NCBI GenBank assembly: GCA_921293015.1
Contig: OV121091.1
Coordinates: 23,606,839-23,670,838 of the forward strand
Direction of reading: 5' to 3'
Length of the DNA: 64,000 bases
DNA from: Phorcus lineatus
Taxonomy: Eukaryota > Mollusca > Gastropoda > Trochida > Trochidae
Shown here: piece after piece, positions 48,443-61,000 of the stretch
Position numbering within the stretch: the first letter of the stretch is position 1
How the letters are laid out: each line of letters begins with the position of its first letter
Translations under genes and position numbers: made by a program
Notes under the pieces: model-generated
What the model was told of the DNA's origin: nothing
The model's input: only the letters and a program-made list of their open reading frames with translations
Database searches by the model: none

Positions 48443-48894
48443 CAGGGGATCATGTAGAATTCGTGCGGCATTTATGCGGCCAGTGTTTGCGGCTTTCTTG
48501 CGGCTTTTTTCTTTTTCTTTTTTCCGCAAGAATGCCGCAACATGCGGCCGTCCAATACTCCGCAGGTGCGGCATTCATGCGGCCAGTGTATGCGGCTTTC
48601 TTGCGGCTTTTTCCTTTTCTTATTTTCCGCTTAAATGCCGCAACTCGCGGCTGCCCAATACTCCGCAGGTGCGGCATTTTTGCGGCATTTATACCAGGGG
48701 ACCATGCGGCACTTATGCGGCCAGTGTTTGCGGCTTTCTTGCGGCTTTTTCCTTTTCTTATTTTCCGCTCAAATGCCGCAACATGCGGCTGTCCAATACT
48801 CCGCATGTGCGGCACTTTTGCGGCAATTGTGTGCGGCAAATTTTGCGGCAAAAGTGCGGATTGCCGCATCAGTTGCGGCATTCTCATGTACGGG
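48443..48894 (-). repeat. GCGGC-motif array 2, three units of about 105 bp
   Basis: Three units (from about 48461, 48565 and 48705) each run GTGCGGCATTTATGCGGCC, TTGCGGCTTTCTTGCGGC, a TTTTTCCTTTTC tract, ATGCCGCAACATGCGGC and GTCCAATACTCCGCA. A GGGGA(T/C)CATG phrase precedes the first and third units. The right end, reverse-complemented, reads CCCGTACATGAGAATGCCGC, as at the start of array 1. All six frames have long open stretches because the unit lacks stops, not because of coding. Probably a mobile-element relic or terminus. Confidence 0.75.
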
Positions 48895-51800
48895 TAGGTA
48901 TTGTACTGTTAGAAAAGTCAATTTAGACCTACAGAAAAACCATGGCTGCCCAAAGGTACCAGATATCATCTAGTCCAGGAAGTCGACTCTGCTCTGATTC
49001 TATAATTTCCTGTTAGTCGGCGAGAAGACAGATGAAGTTATACCCGTCACTGACACAAGAAAACCTGCTAGTCAACTAATAGCCTCACTGAAATGACAAC
49101 ACTACAATTTGAGTGTAATTAGCTGATGAAATTGGTTTGACAGGAAATTGATAGGTTCTGATCGCTTCTCCCTGTGTGGTTGTCACACCGTTGCACTTGT
49201 GCTGTGTCAAGAGAGCCAAGATAGCTAGCTTGTTGGTAGCCATCAAACCTGCTGTGCACAAGTCCAAACAGACATGCATTAAGCCCGTCCTGTATAAATG
49301 GGCCAGATTACCTAAAAATCAAGTCTCTAAAACATTTTCAAAATTTTGATAAAATTCTTTTTAAAATGTTAATTTCTAGTTTGTCTTGTTTCATTGTTAA
49401 ATTCTAGACTTGCTGAAAGAGGACCTAGACTGTATTAAAGGCTCCTATACAAAGTTATGAAAAGGACTACAAGGGAGAGAAGGAACAAGGATTTGATTTG
49501 ATAACTTCTTCAAAAAGAAACAATGAAATATGTAAATAAGTTTTCTAAAAATTGATCTCAAATTATCATATCGCCACTGGTTAATGGTCATTAAATAAAC
49601 ACAAATATCTGTAAATATCTATGAACTTTCAATCAATCCACCAAATCATCTGTCCGTCTGTCTTCCTGCTCATTGATCAAGTCCGTCCACTCATCTGTCT
49701 GTTTTCCTGTCCATCCATCAGCAGAGGCTGTAAATATTGGCCCAGCTTCAAACCTATCCAGCTTCATAACATATGTTTATAACTTTTCACAGTGGATCAT
49801 CAGCTTCCACTTCTTTCAACAGTCATCTTGAATTGCTTCTGAATGATCTGCCACACTGCCCACGGCTAGCTACCACTATAATCTCAGACCAGGTTTCATA
49901 CACAACTGCATTCCTGCTGCACTGCCTCCAGCGCCGTACATGTGTCTGTATACATCCAGCTCTTGGCAGAGGAAGTGCATAAAAACTCAAAAATAATTGA
50001 CCAACTTATTTAAATTTGAGGAGACAAGGAGATCTCTGTGGTTCGCAATAACGGAAATGAAATCATGCCTGTGTACATAATGTAGCTCTTAAGAGTCCAT
50101 CAAATCTTCTGTTCTGCGGCCATAAAATACACATTCACATACAAGAGCTCTCAACAACACTTTGCTTTTTTTTACTCATAGGAGGTAACCTCAGAAATTA
50201 GCATTTCAGACGCTAGTGATTAAGCATAGCTCTAGATTAACCGCACACACACTCTCTGTTCAGAAGCAGTGTATGTCTGGTCCTGGCTCCAGTTCTACAT
50301 GTTTCATACCTGATTTGCCACCTGATACACAAGCTTTCATCAGTCCAACACAAAACACCCTGTGTTATCGTCCCTCCGTCAGTAAAGTGTCGCACTGGGC
50401 TAAAGATTAGCAAACATAATGTATCAGACCAGTTCATAAAACTAGATCATCTATAAACAACCGCAGTCACTGAGCACAACATTTCTAGTTTTCAATATGT
50501 AACCACAAGAAACTAGATGTTAAATACATACAAACTAATATTTCTACAGCACCAACATCCAGCTCCACTGCTGTCATTATTATTTGATATAACCCTTCAT
50601 GTCTCCTGTTGACACCTCAACACCCTGAAGATCACACAACTTCAGCCTCCTTGAGACACACCAAGTTAATGTAATACCAATATCACTTACATCAAATGCG
50701 ACAAATGTCAAAACCTAATTTGTTTGAGCAAAGGCAGTAAGGTACCATGTTATGGTGATAGAATCCATCAACTTGTACTTCAGTAAAGCAGAAGGAGAAC
50801 CTGCATGTAAACTGCGAACAGGGTTACAGTGGAAACTTAGAATTGCTAGAAACACAATAAACAGAGGCAACTAAGTGCACATATATAAAAGACTTAATGT
50901 GATACAAAGAATTACATGCCATAGAGTGTCATTTCCCCATTACATTACAATCTGACCCAATTCACTCAGCTCAACGTGATGCTGTTTCACATTTAGTGCT
51001 GCTGCTGTTATTTCTTCACAGGGCCTCTTTAGTGTACATGGAAACTTAAAGCAGTTGCAAATGGACAATATTAAACATAAACGCTCTAGCATTCTTGTCC
51101 CGATTCAAACCGGCAACCCCCATTATATGCAGCATCAATGAACTGTACCCATATGGTCAACATATGGTGCCAATGTAACCTTCAATACTATCAAAACATT
51201 CAATTTCATTGAATTTCACAATTATTTTCTGAAACAAATAAAATATTTTGACAAGAGAACCTTCACGGATTGTTTTTTGCTTGGCTTGCTGCGGAGAGCA
51301 GTAATTGACCCTCAATATCCTGTGTATCTGGATTCAAGTCAGATGTTGGCGCAGAAAACAACAAATACACCGGTCTTCTCCGGAACTTTTGCACAATTAT
51401 ACCCTCGATTTACACAAAGACATATACATTTCTTCTGACTGAATCTGCACACCATTAAACCCTAGGGAAAAAGAATTTTATTTATAAGCAAATATTATAA
51501 GAAATGTGTCAAACAATGAGCATGTTACAATTATCCTGACAAGCTGGAATGCAACACATGTTAGATGTGGATTGCAATCGTCATATTTACCAAACATGCA
51601 AGATACGTAGCACACCCTACCCTAGTCCTCACCGGTATCATAGGCACTCAAAGCCCCCATCTTGTGAAGCTGATGATGCATGCAACAGTCACTGCCATGA
51701 CCATCAAATGACTCCGCTTCATTACAAAATATTTTTATAAATTGGTAGGTATCATCAGATCTGCATGCACTGATATTCCACAATTGGTATCTTTTTCACC

Positions 51801-52269
51801 TTGTCAATTACTGATAACGACATTCATTAAAAGGAAATATGAAATAATTTTTAATGAAAATTAGCCATTCCAGAATGGCTTGGAAGAAACTGACTCTGTT
51901 GGCAACAAAAAAACAGACATTGCACAATTAAAGTTAACTCCTATGGAAGATATACGCAATTTGGGACATTTCAATTAGGTGCCAAAACCTGAAAGAAAGG
52001 ACTGAAACCTGAGGATAAAAAACCATCATTGAGTAATTCAACTTCTGGTCACTACGAGTTGAAACCATCTCATCATCTCTTTCCTGTCTAACCTTTTGAC
52101 CAGTAAGTAGAAAGTAGATATTTAACAAACAGAAACATAAGTGATTGTAGGCTAAGAATTCTGTGTGTTCTATGGTTTATTTATTCAAAACACAGGGCTT
52201 AAAGATTCAACTAACAAACAATATTTTGAGAAACTCTAGCCATAACTTTGAAGTTCTGAGCCAATGACG
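48895..52269. other. 3.4-kb non-coding stretch
   Basis: CpG-poor sequence without a supported gene. It holds a dispersed repeat copy (49395-49442), a loose TGTCCGTC/CTGTC repeat at 49645-49725, and a lone box-B-like GGTTTGAATCGGG (minus, about 51100) without a box A. Confidence 0.55.
49395..49442 (-). repeat. Dispersed repeat fragment, copy 3 of 3
   Basis: On the minus strand it reads GCCTTTAATACAGTCTAGGT then CCTCTTTCAGCAAGTCTAG. It matches 33461-33505 with about four differences. Confidence 0.75.
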
Positions 52270-52865
52270 GCAACAGCCCAACAAGAGAGCATGAGCTTCA
52301 AACCATGATAAATGCCCATACTTGAACAATTTAAGATAAAACCATTCCAGAGAGCCCAAATTACAATCATTCTTGAGAATCCGACCTACAACCTATCCAG
52401 AGAACTTAAGCTACTTAATTTCTCTAGAAAACCCTACCCTTAAACAAATTCAAAAGCTAGAATCCAATTGTAGGGCTGAAGTAACAACCAATCCACGAAG
52501 CCCAAATTACTGAAATTAGTTACAATCAGTCTAGAGAGCCCAAACTATGTTCAAAACCAGCTTAGAGAACTAAAGTTTCAACTGGTCTAGAGGACCTAAT
52601 TAGTTACAACCAGTCTGGAGAGCCTGATACACAACCAGAAAATCTAGAAAGCCTGGGCCCAGATTTCGAAGCTCTCCTAGTGCTAAGATACTTGTAAGCC
52701 ATTGCTAATGTATGGTACTTACGACTATCTTATTGCTAAGAGAGCTTCGAAAATCCAGGCCCCGAGTAACATCCAGTCAATAGAGCCTGAGTTACAACCA
52801 GTCTAGAGAGAATGAAATTGAACCAGTCTAGACAGAGATACATAATGAGATACAACCTATTAAGT
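52270..52865. repeat. Degenerate 30-40 bp repeat block
   Basis: Variants of TTACAACCAGTCTAGAGAGCC recur a dozen or so times with many substitutions and length changes. The block is split by a foldback element at 52655-52763, with repeat copies continuing on the other side. Confidence 0.75.
52655..52763. mobile_element. Small foldback MITE (about 109 bp)
   Basis: Two arms pair almost throughout. GGGCCCAGATTTCGAAGCTC opens the left arm, and GAGCTTCGAAAATCCAGGCC closes the right. Inside, TAAGATACTTGTAAG faces CTTACGACTATCTTA, with a loop of about 10 bases. No clear target duplication is seen. It is inserted in the degenerate repeat block and would make a stable hairpin if transcribed. Confidence 0.8.
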
Positions 52866-55587
52866 GATTTGAAAGCACAATCAGATTACTACTAACAACC
52901 TAAGTTGAAAGTCGTAAGGAGCCCAATCCTTATGAATGGACAAGATCAGTGACTATTGTATCAGAGAGAGACTATATATAAACAGCACATCTTCATCACA
53001 CAGAAACACGTGAGCATGAAACTGTACCTCGTTGATATTTATGTAGCGATATTTCTGTGTAGGAAAACATCTGAAAAGCAAACAAGTCATACGGGACATG
53101 AGCCCAAAGTCGGCTGCCAGTTCAACTCGCATGCCCAATTTACTGACATCTTTGTCTTCACCTAACCTTGACACTGTGCTTAAATGATGGTTAATATTTG
53201 CACAGCAGTTTATTGTTTTTGTTACTACATACAAGCAAAACTCTGATTGTGAATCAATCCTACTCATGTATACAAATCTGAAGCACGTTTTGGCTACATC
53301 AGCACTTTTATCTTTACAATCAAACACATACATCATCATCCATTGCAATATCACATCAGCTGCATTTTCTCCAGAAATAACAGGTGAACATAAGGTTTTC
53401 TTGAACCAATGAAAAATGTTGGTGGTTTTGAGAAACCAAGTACTTCAATCACCAGCAATCCTTATTCCTTTCCTTCGAGGAAAAAATCATGGGGTTTTTT
53501 TTAAATCATAAAAATTTCTTTATGGTATCTCAATGATAAGAAAAATATCTCCTACTTTTCAAACCATCAGGAAAGTATTGTCCTTCTCTTTAAACTATCA
53601 GAACATATCTTACATGTCAGTCTTTTGTGTCAGTTGAAATTTGACATGAACCATGAAATATAACTACTGCCCGAATTAAACAATGAGACTGTCCCAGTGC
53701 AATGAACACACATAGTGAACTTGATGTTTGTTGTGACAAGAGAAACAAAGAGTATACTGTATGTTATGTAGATTGTCAAGGGGGAAGCAACAGGGGGGCG
53801 ATGAGAGGGGAGTCAGAGGGGGAGGGGAGGGAGTCGTGTCAGATGATGAAAGTGTACACCACAACTATACAGACTATCTATTGTATGTGGTATCTCTCCT
53901 TGGTGCACCGGACACCTGAGTGACACTATAGTAAACTTGCAGTACGTTACCCGCCCTTCACAGACTCTCACAGCTCGCCACACCTACCTGCAACAGATAA
54001 AACAGGTGTAAGTTTGGCCACATTACAGAACAATCAACACAATTTATTGAGATAATGGATTATCTTTCCATATTCAATAAAAGCTACACTTGGTTTGTGG
54101 TTTGATAGGGCCTAGAATACATAAATATTTTAAGAAAACTGACATTTTCTGAATTATCCTGTAATAATGTCCTTAGAGCTCTTACAATACCCTGATATCT
54201 ATCAAATCTAATGCTTCACTTTACTGACATGGCTACAAGGAACAATGAAATGTCATTATGCCAAAACCAGGGATGCCGCTATCGCCAGATGCATGTTAAT
54301 TCATTGGTTGGTTAAACTTAAAGCAATACAAGGCATTTGGCCTTATAGATATCATGGTATCGCACGAGCTCTGTGGATACAAATACTCTGATGGGGCAGG
54401 ATGCTGGGTAAGATCTGTTTTTTACAAGAAGTTGTCTTCTTATATGCCACTTGAAAATGCCCTTCAAACACATAGATCTTAGTTTATGAAAGTATCGAAC
54501 AAGCAAAAGGTACATACAGTGACCAAATCCTAAAATATACAAGCTTTTGGACAACAAATACTATTGTTAAGACTGAAGATAGTCAAACAATCTGAACCTG
54601 ATAAATATAAATTTTAAACATAATGAAAAGGAGACTCAAATTTCTTAATTTTCATCTATAATTAAGCTTTTAATCTTTCTTATAGACATGCTAAGGCCTT
54701 TATCTTATTTAAGGGTCTGGCTGACAAACGAGACTGTATACAATGATATTAGATACTGATAAAACAAGTGAAAGAACAGTATCATTCACATTCTCTACAA
54801 CAATATTGGCACACCCAGACACATATTATACCAAATGAGCCCAAAATATGACATCTTAAAGAGAAGCACATCATAACGTGGCTTTGTTTCAATGGCTGAC
54901 ATTGGCGGCATGTAGAGATCTGTGAACCAATGTTAACCGATGACAAATAAACCTGACAGTGAAGGATGACTTGTAATGGACACTCATTGCCAACACGACA
55001 CTATGAGAACCTCATCCTTCATCTCAAACTATGAGGACGGCTGAGCTGAAACTTGTGGAATTAAGTTTAACATCTTATTAACTTCCTTTTGGAAATGGAA
55101 TCCAAATAAGGCAACAAATTTAAATCTAATATTTTTTTTCTCACACATCTATTTCTATCTTCGTCGGAATTAATAAACTAATCTTTTGCCTTTCACAATT
55201 TTTGGCAAAATGAAATTAGTATCTTTCATTAAATTTTCAATTTCAAAACATTTATAGGAAGGCTGAGAAAATGATGACGTAAAGAGAACTTTCACTGAAG
55301 GCTATTGTCTGGTTGAATGCATGTGCCATACTCCACCACTGGTCATGTAAAGGATGCAAACATTTTCCATCCCAGGTCAATTGCTGGAGGTTTATGTTGC
55401 TTTCAGGATTATTTCATTCCTATCGCAGTTGCTTGTAATATTGTGTAATATAGTGTGAGGCATCACAATGGATCCTCATTGTGTCGTGTCCTCTGGATCC
55501 ATTGTGTGAAACAGTGAATTTACATGTAGCAGCCCAAACTATCCAAATATATAGAATGGTTCTCTTCAGTTGACCGAGTTGCTGAAT
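52866..55587. other. 2.7-kb non-coding stretch
   Basis: CpG-poor. A G-rich purine tract lies at 53780-53832. Open frames such as 52953-53354 (minus) and 53702-53923 show no recognisable motif. Confidence 0.55.
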
Positions 55588-55652
55588 CCCTGGTGAGATT
55601 CAAACCTAGACCTTTACACCAAAATGTAATTTATACGACTGAGCTACTCTGC
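55588..55652 (-). repeat. tRNA-derived SINE-like fragment
   Basis: On the minus strand, AGAGTAGCTCAGTCG (box A) is followed at tRNA-like spacing by AGGTTTGAATCTC (box B). The middle is AT-rich and no anticodon arm can be assigned. It is likely the head of a SINE rather than a working tRNA gene. Confidence 0.6.
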
Positions 55653-56134
55653 ACTCTTCTGGCCTAGGCTTTGGCAATATAGAGGGTCTATGAATAACTC
55701 AATCATCCAGTCTATCGACCACATAAAGGAGTTAATTGATTGCCAGAGACCTCACCTCTTCTTCAAGATATCTGTAGTGACATATTTGTTCCCTGCCTGC
55801 CTGTTAAGAATTAACAAGCATGGAGCTAATGAACACAAAGCATGTGTGAGGTATCTTTGGTAGGGAGATAAGGAGATAAATGGTTAGTAATGAACTGTGC
55901 CTGACCCTGCTGTCCTCCAGCATCACTCAAGTCGGCTCACTAGACTAACATATAGTCCCTGAAAAAAAGGTTTCACTAAAAATGTATTTTTCAATATTTT
56001 GTATGAAATAATATAAAAAAGGAGTCCTGTACAATTCTTAATTCCTATGGCTGAGACAACTAGACTTGCCAACATTTTCTAGACTTAAGATGGCTCCTTT
56101 AATATTTTGCCATAGGTTTGGATGACAGACTATC

Positions 56135-56242
56135 GGCTCACCTACCATCCTGCATCTACGTATATAGGTATAAGGCTTTAAGAAATCAAGTCGGCTAACC
56201 ACCATCCTGCATCTACGTATATAGGTATAGGGCTTTAAGAAA
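56135..56242. repeat. Tandem duplication, unit about 60 bp
   Basis: TCGGCT(C/A)ACC is followed by ACCATCCTGCATCTACGTAT and ATAGGTATA, then GGCTTTAAGAAATC, twice in succession. It is a recent duplication in non-coding sequence. Confidence 0.85.
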
Positions 56243-56574
56243 TCTGCCTCTCATGGTTTTTACATACACTGCATGTACAGGTGTCTATGAGAAAACTTTC
56301 AATGTTACTCTACCTACTCAACAAGGGATCAACTAGATCAAGCGACTCTTTTCACCTAGCCATATGGATGAAGGTATAGGTCTTTGAGAAATCTTTGTTT
56401 CAATGTTTCTCTATACACCTGGATGTAGCAATGTCTACTTAAAAAACTTTCAATCTTTCACTATTTAGTGCAGTGAGTGAGATATGTGCAGAATGGTAAT
56501 GTATGGTATGTATGCTTAGGGTAAGTGCTGTGTAAGTCAATCTATTTAGAAGGTCGGTTTGAGTTGTTAGTTTA

Positions 56575-56819
56575 AAGAAGACAAGGAATTATTTATGGAT
56601 TATCAACTTCTTTATTGTACTGCCAGAAACATTTCAGTATAGCTTCTTATACCATTTTCATGCAATTGGAGATATGGTGAGATACAGCCACATGTAATTT
56701 GTGTATAAAATGCATAGCTCCAATTTCTTGAAAATCGTATAAGAATTAAGCTATACCGAAATGTTGCTATCAGTACAATAAAGAAGTTGATAATCCATTA
56801 AAAATTCCTTGTCTTCCTT
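56575..56819. mobile_element. Foldback element with arms of about 97-102 bp
   Basis: The left arm, 56575-56671, starts AAGAAGACAAGGAATT. The right arm, 56718-56819, ends AATTCCTTGTCTTCCTTA. They are reverse complements with about a dozen mismatches and one 4-base gap, around a 46-base loop. No open reading frame or obvious target duplication. A transcript would form a long double-stranded hairpin. Confidence 0.85.
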
Positions 56820-57890
56820 ATTTATAAGGTATAAAATAATTACATTGATATAAACAACAAACATCTCATTGCACCTAGTGGCAGTATAAGTTGTATGTTC
56901 CTAAAAGAGTTGACACTGTCAAGATGCCTTTTCAAAATGGGAGTCATCTGCAATTTTTAAGGGCGACATGCAAAGATAAAGAGTTGACATGATAGTATCA
57001 CAGCAGCTGTGAAATAAAATTCTGACGGAAATGATCAACTGATCCAAAAATAATTTCAAAACCCTAAACAATGAATCATTGTCAGGTAACATTGTGTAGA
57101 TAAAGAAATCATAAATGTCATAAGAAAGTGACCTTCTTAAAAAAGAATATAAGACATAAAACAATTTAACTATCTTCCAAAAATAACCACACACCGCACT
57201 TAAAACAACATTTATTCCAATAATAAATTTGCAAGTCATAAATACTCTTTGATTTTCCCTTGAAAACTATTATTCATATATGTTCAAAATAATTGAGTAA
57301 TTACAGCTCCAATGCATTGGAAAAGCAGACTGTATAGTAAAAAGACCGAAACATTCTCAACAAGGAAGATGATTTATCAAAAGAGACCATTATATCTTTA
57401 AGTATACCTCTGCCCATTATATCATGTTCTGCACACCAGTAAGTCCATTTATCAACTGTCTAATGCTCCTTTTGCACAAGAAGACAATTTAGTCTAAGGA
57501 CGCAAAACCCCATTTTCCTCTCTTTCTTTTCTTGGCTTACAATTTTGCATGTTTTCAGATTTCTAGATTTGGTCAAATAATAAGACTGTATTCCTTTTTA
57601 AACCTTTTCTACAGTCATGTTAAACAATCACAAAGCATTCTTGATGTGCCTGTTATTTGCATATGGACAATCACAGAATTTTACTTCAAAGACTAGAATA
57701 TTTCCTTGTTAACAAGCCTTAATTCCTGAATAGAAACACCAAATGGATTCTTTTCAAACATATTTCCTAAACACCCGACAAAGATTTGTATTTCCTTCTC
57801 TTCCCCCTTATTATCTAGGCTTTTGAAGGCAATATTGTATTCATGGTTTCATTTCAAGGGTAATATTCATCTCAAAACTCCTTTACACAC
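56820..57890. other. Non-coding stretch, nothing recognised
   Basis: AT-rich, CpG-poor. The minus-strand open frame at 56919-57239 starts with a hydrophobic stretch but has no further support. Confidence 0.55.
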
Positions 57891-58036
57891 AAGAATGTAT
57901 TTGAGATCCTGTTGTACTTTCAAGGAATTACAGTAGTGATTCAATGAGAAATGGGTCAACTGCAAGAATGTATTTGAGATCCTGTTGTACTTTCAAGGAA
58001 TTACAGTAGTGATTCAGTGAGAAATGGGTTAACTGC
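57891..58036. repeat. Tandem duplication, unit 73 bp, nearly identical copies
   Basis: AAGAATGTATTTGAGATCCT, continuing to GAGAAATGGGT(C/T)AACTGC, occurs at 57891 and 57964 with about two differences, so the duplication is recent. Confidence 0.95.
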
Positions 58037-61000
58037 TCCAACTTTTCACTTATCTTATGACACTTCCATCAGGAATATGACGGCACTGTCACAAGGTGCA
58101 GGTAAACTACTTATCCACAGTAAATCCCCACAGCCATTTATTCTGATACGCTGACCAAGATAGCTTCTGACAATACTAAATGTCAGATTCACTTCAACAT
58201 AGACACAGCAGTACCTAGAGGAACCAAGATGGGTAAAACACTGCATTAACTACATCAATTAGAACTTGACATTTTCTCATGAAACTAATTTATCATGCAA
58301 TACCAGGGTCTGGACATTGTCATGTATTGGCACTTGAAGATAGCTCATATAAGGGTAGGCATAGGCTGAGAGAGCACTTATACCTTGATAGTAAGAATTC
58401 TTCAGGGGAAATGCATACTACAGTAACACCTGCACCCAAAAAATGGAATTTGCCAAAAAAGGATTGAGCTGCTCTGATTTTCAAATTAGCATTGTGCCCA
58501 AAGTTTCCTGCATGAATTTCTCTACAACAGGTAAAACTGTCAAACACTGTTGGGATTTGAATATATGGCTTATGTGCGTCCAGCTATTAGATTATCAGAA
58601 AATAGGGGAACTGATTGAAGTGATGTTCATGAAAATGATTGTAGCAGAGTTTATTGAAACTGTTGTTCAATGAATCTCAATGATGAAGCACTGAAATGCA
58701 ATCAGTCTGTGAGTTTACATGTATACTCTGGATTGATATGAGCTGTGTCCGAGTAGCTGATGCAGAGGAAACAGATTGTCTGACGATGGACGGACCATCC
58801 TGGCAACAGCTAGAAGCCCACTTTTCAAGCCCCTTAGTCTCCACATCAAACAACCAATCAGAGAAATTGCTCTTCTTCCTCTGTCGCAGCCCTGTATAAT
58901 CCTGCTGAGCTTGCTTATCATTTAAGTGCTCCTCTTCCCGCACTGGGCATCACAGAACAGTCATTACCAGTTTCACACAATCAAATGTTCAGCCACGCTT
59001 TTACTGCAAACTCATCTTTTCTTGAAAGCTCGCTCTGGTAGAGTGCGACAATCAAATCAAATCATTTCTGTTCTCATTGTAGGTTTTGATAGGAATGGTA
59101 AAAGAGCTTTTCTCCATGTGTCAATATTTGTGCTTTACAAGAATGGGTATTTAGTTCAACAACTGAATATCCTTCAATTTTCCACCGGAATGTCTCGGGT
59201 ACATTAATACCAAGCAGGTCACAAATCATGGACCTTCAGACTTTGACAGGAAAACATTTCACAAATATCAAATGGGTGCATTTATCTATGGAACGAAATA
59301 AAATATCAATTTGTAAAAAAATATCTGAATTGCTGTGTGACCTGTGTTTGAACCAGAGTGCCAGGGGGCAGTGATACCCCTCCATCCCCTCCCCGAGTGA
59401 TCTCTATACAGGGTCTCTGAAGACTGATATGTTGGGGATAACCCCTTGAATCCAACTATTTGGAATATTAGTACTATCGTGTTATCACAAGTTATCAAGA
59501 GATTGGGGCCCTGCTGAAAGATAACCGTGTTTATTGGTAGCCTACCAGCTGGATATACTACTGGCCACACAACTGTCAAATACAAATCTGTCACTACAGC
59601 CTCGACATCAATGGTGTCTGGCTCCAGCCCATCTGCAGGAGACATTACATGAAAGGAGAATCTGTCTATACACACACACACACAAACTCCCAAAAGAGGG
59701 AAAACAGTTCTTCTGAAGCCTTTATTTCAATATTATTGGTACCATTCAGTCATGCGGCTCAAAATAAACACTCAATAAATCCTATTTTCTTGTAAACATT
59801 GCTTACATCTCCCTTCAGGTAATGAGATATTCAAGGAACTTTCAAATGTCAGTCCCAAGATAAAGCTCTTTTTCATTACAGGAAACAATCCATTATCCAA
59901 ACCACACCCTCTATTTAATCTACACCTCATTCAATCACCAAGTCTCCACTATCCCTGACCCTCTCCTCTCCCTATAGTTCCCCCTCCTCCTTTTTCAATC
60001 GTACCCTCACAGAACCCAACCCCCTTAGTTCTCTCTCGTTCGACTCAATCCCTCCCTTCCAAAGCCTCTTCCTCAGTCTAGTACAGAACCTCTGCTGAAC
60101 ATATTAACACGACAAGTTGGTCAATGATCTTTTCACCCCATAACTCTCCATCTCCCTCAAGTGTGAAGGATGCTGGGATAGTAAATGCAGCGTGGAGGCT
60201 GCCAGAATAACTACACGTTCATCAAGGGTGATGAGCTATGCCAGACATTAAACCGATCCCAACTGGCTCTTTAATCCTCGGACCACATTCAGACCCCTAG
60301 GGCTAGGCTCATGACTGGTAGGCTGCTCTACTTAGAGGTTAACCAAGGGATCAGGGCTATTGTTATACAGGTTATTAGCCACTTCTTCCACAAAAGGCAA
60401 CAACTGGTCTGTAAATGGTGTCAACAGCCCACCCAACAAACCACTTCCTAAATAGAGGACTGTGGATAGGTTGACTATGGATAGGTATAAACTCTGTGTT
60501 TGGAAACAGTCACCTTTAACCTGAATGCTTATGATTTACCCCAGTGGAAATAAAGTTAAATAAATTGGATTTCAATTCATATTTATCAAATTACAAGTTC
60601 TTCAGTAAAGTGACGCACAAACTATGACCTAAGTATTATAATAATCAACAAACTGTCATGTTTAGATTTTTAGATTTTATGATACATCAGCCACAGATAT
60701 GTTTATAAATTTGTTTGAAGTGGCTGATAAATGGTGGAATGTTAACCTTGTTATCTGCAACACTCAACACTACTATACTAGAGCTTAATACATACTATCT
60801 GATGAGGAATTTTAAGGCCAGAGACTGACACATCTTATCTAGCGGCTTAATCTTCCTGTGTTTCAAAACAAAAGTTGATTGTTGAAACAAGGACCGAGCA
60901 GAGACAGAGAGTTCTTGTGATTTGGAGGGAGATGGACCGATTGATAAATAAATCTGTCAGCTGGCAGTGATTTTCATCAATGTGAGTCGAGAAAGGATTG

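Noticed and set aside
48450..48973. Several overlapping open frames of 110-150 codons on both strands
   Set aside because: They follow GCGGC tandem units lacking stop codons. Frames on both strands are open and the peptides are repeats of the same low-complexity pattern.
51095..51120. Box-B-like GGTTTGAATCGGG on the minus strand as a tRNA gene
   Set aside because: No box A or acceptor stem at the right distance.
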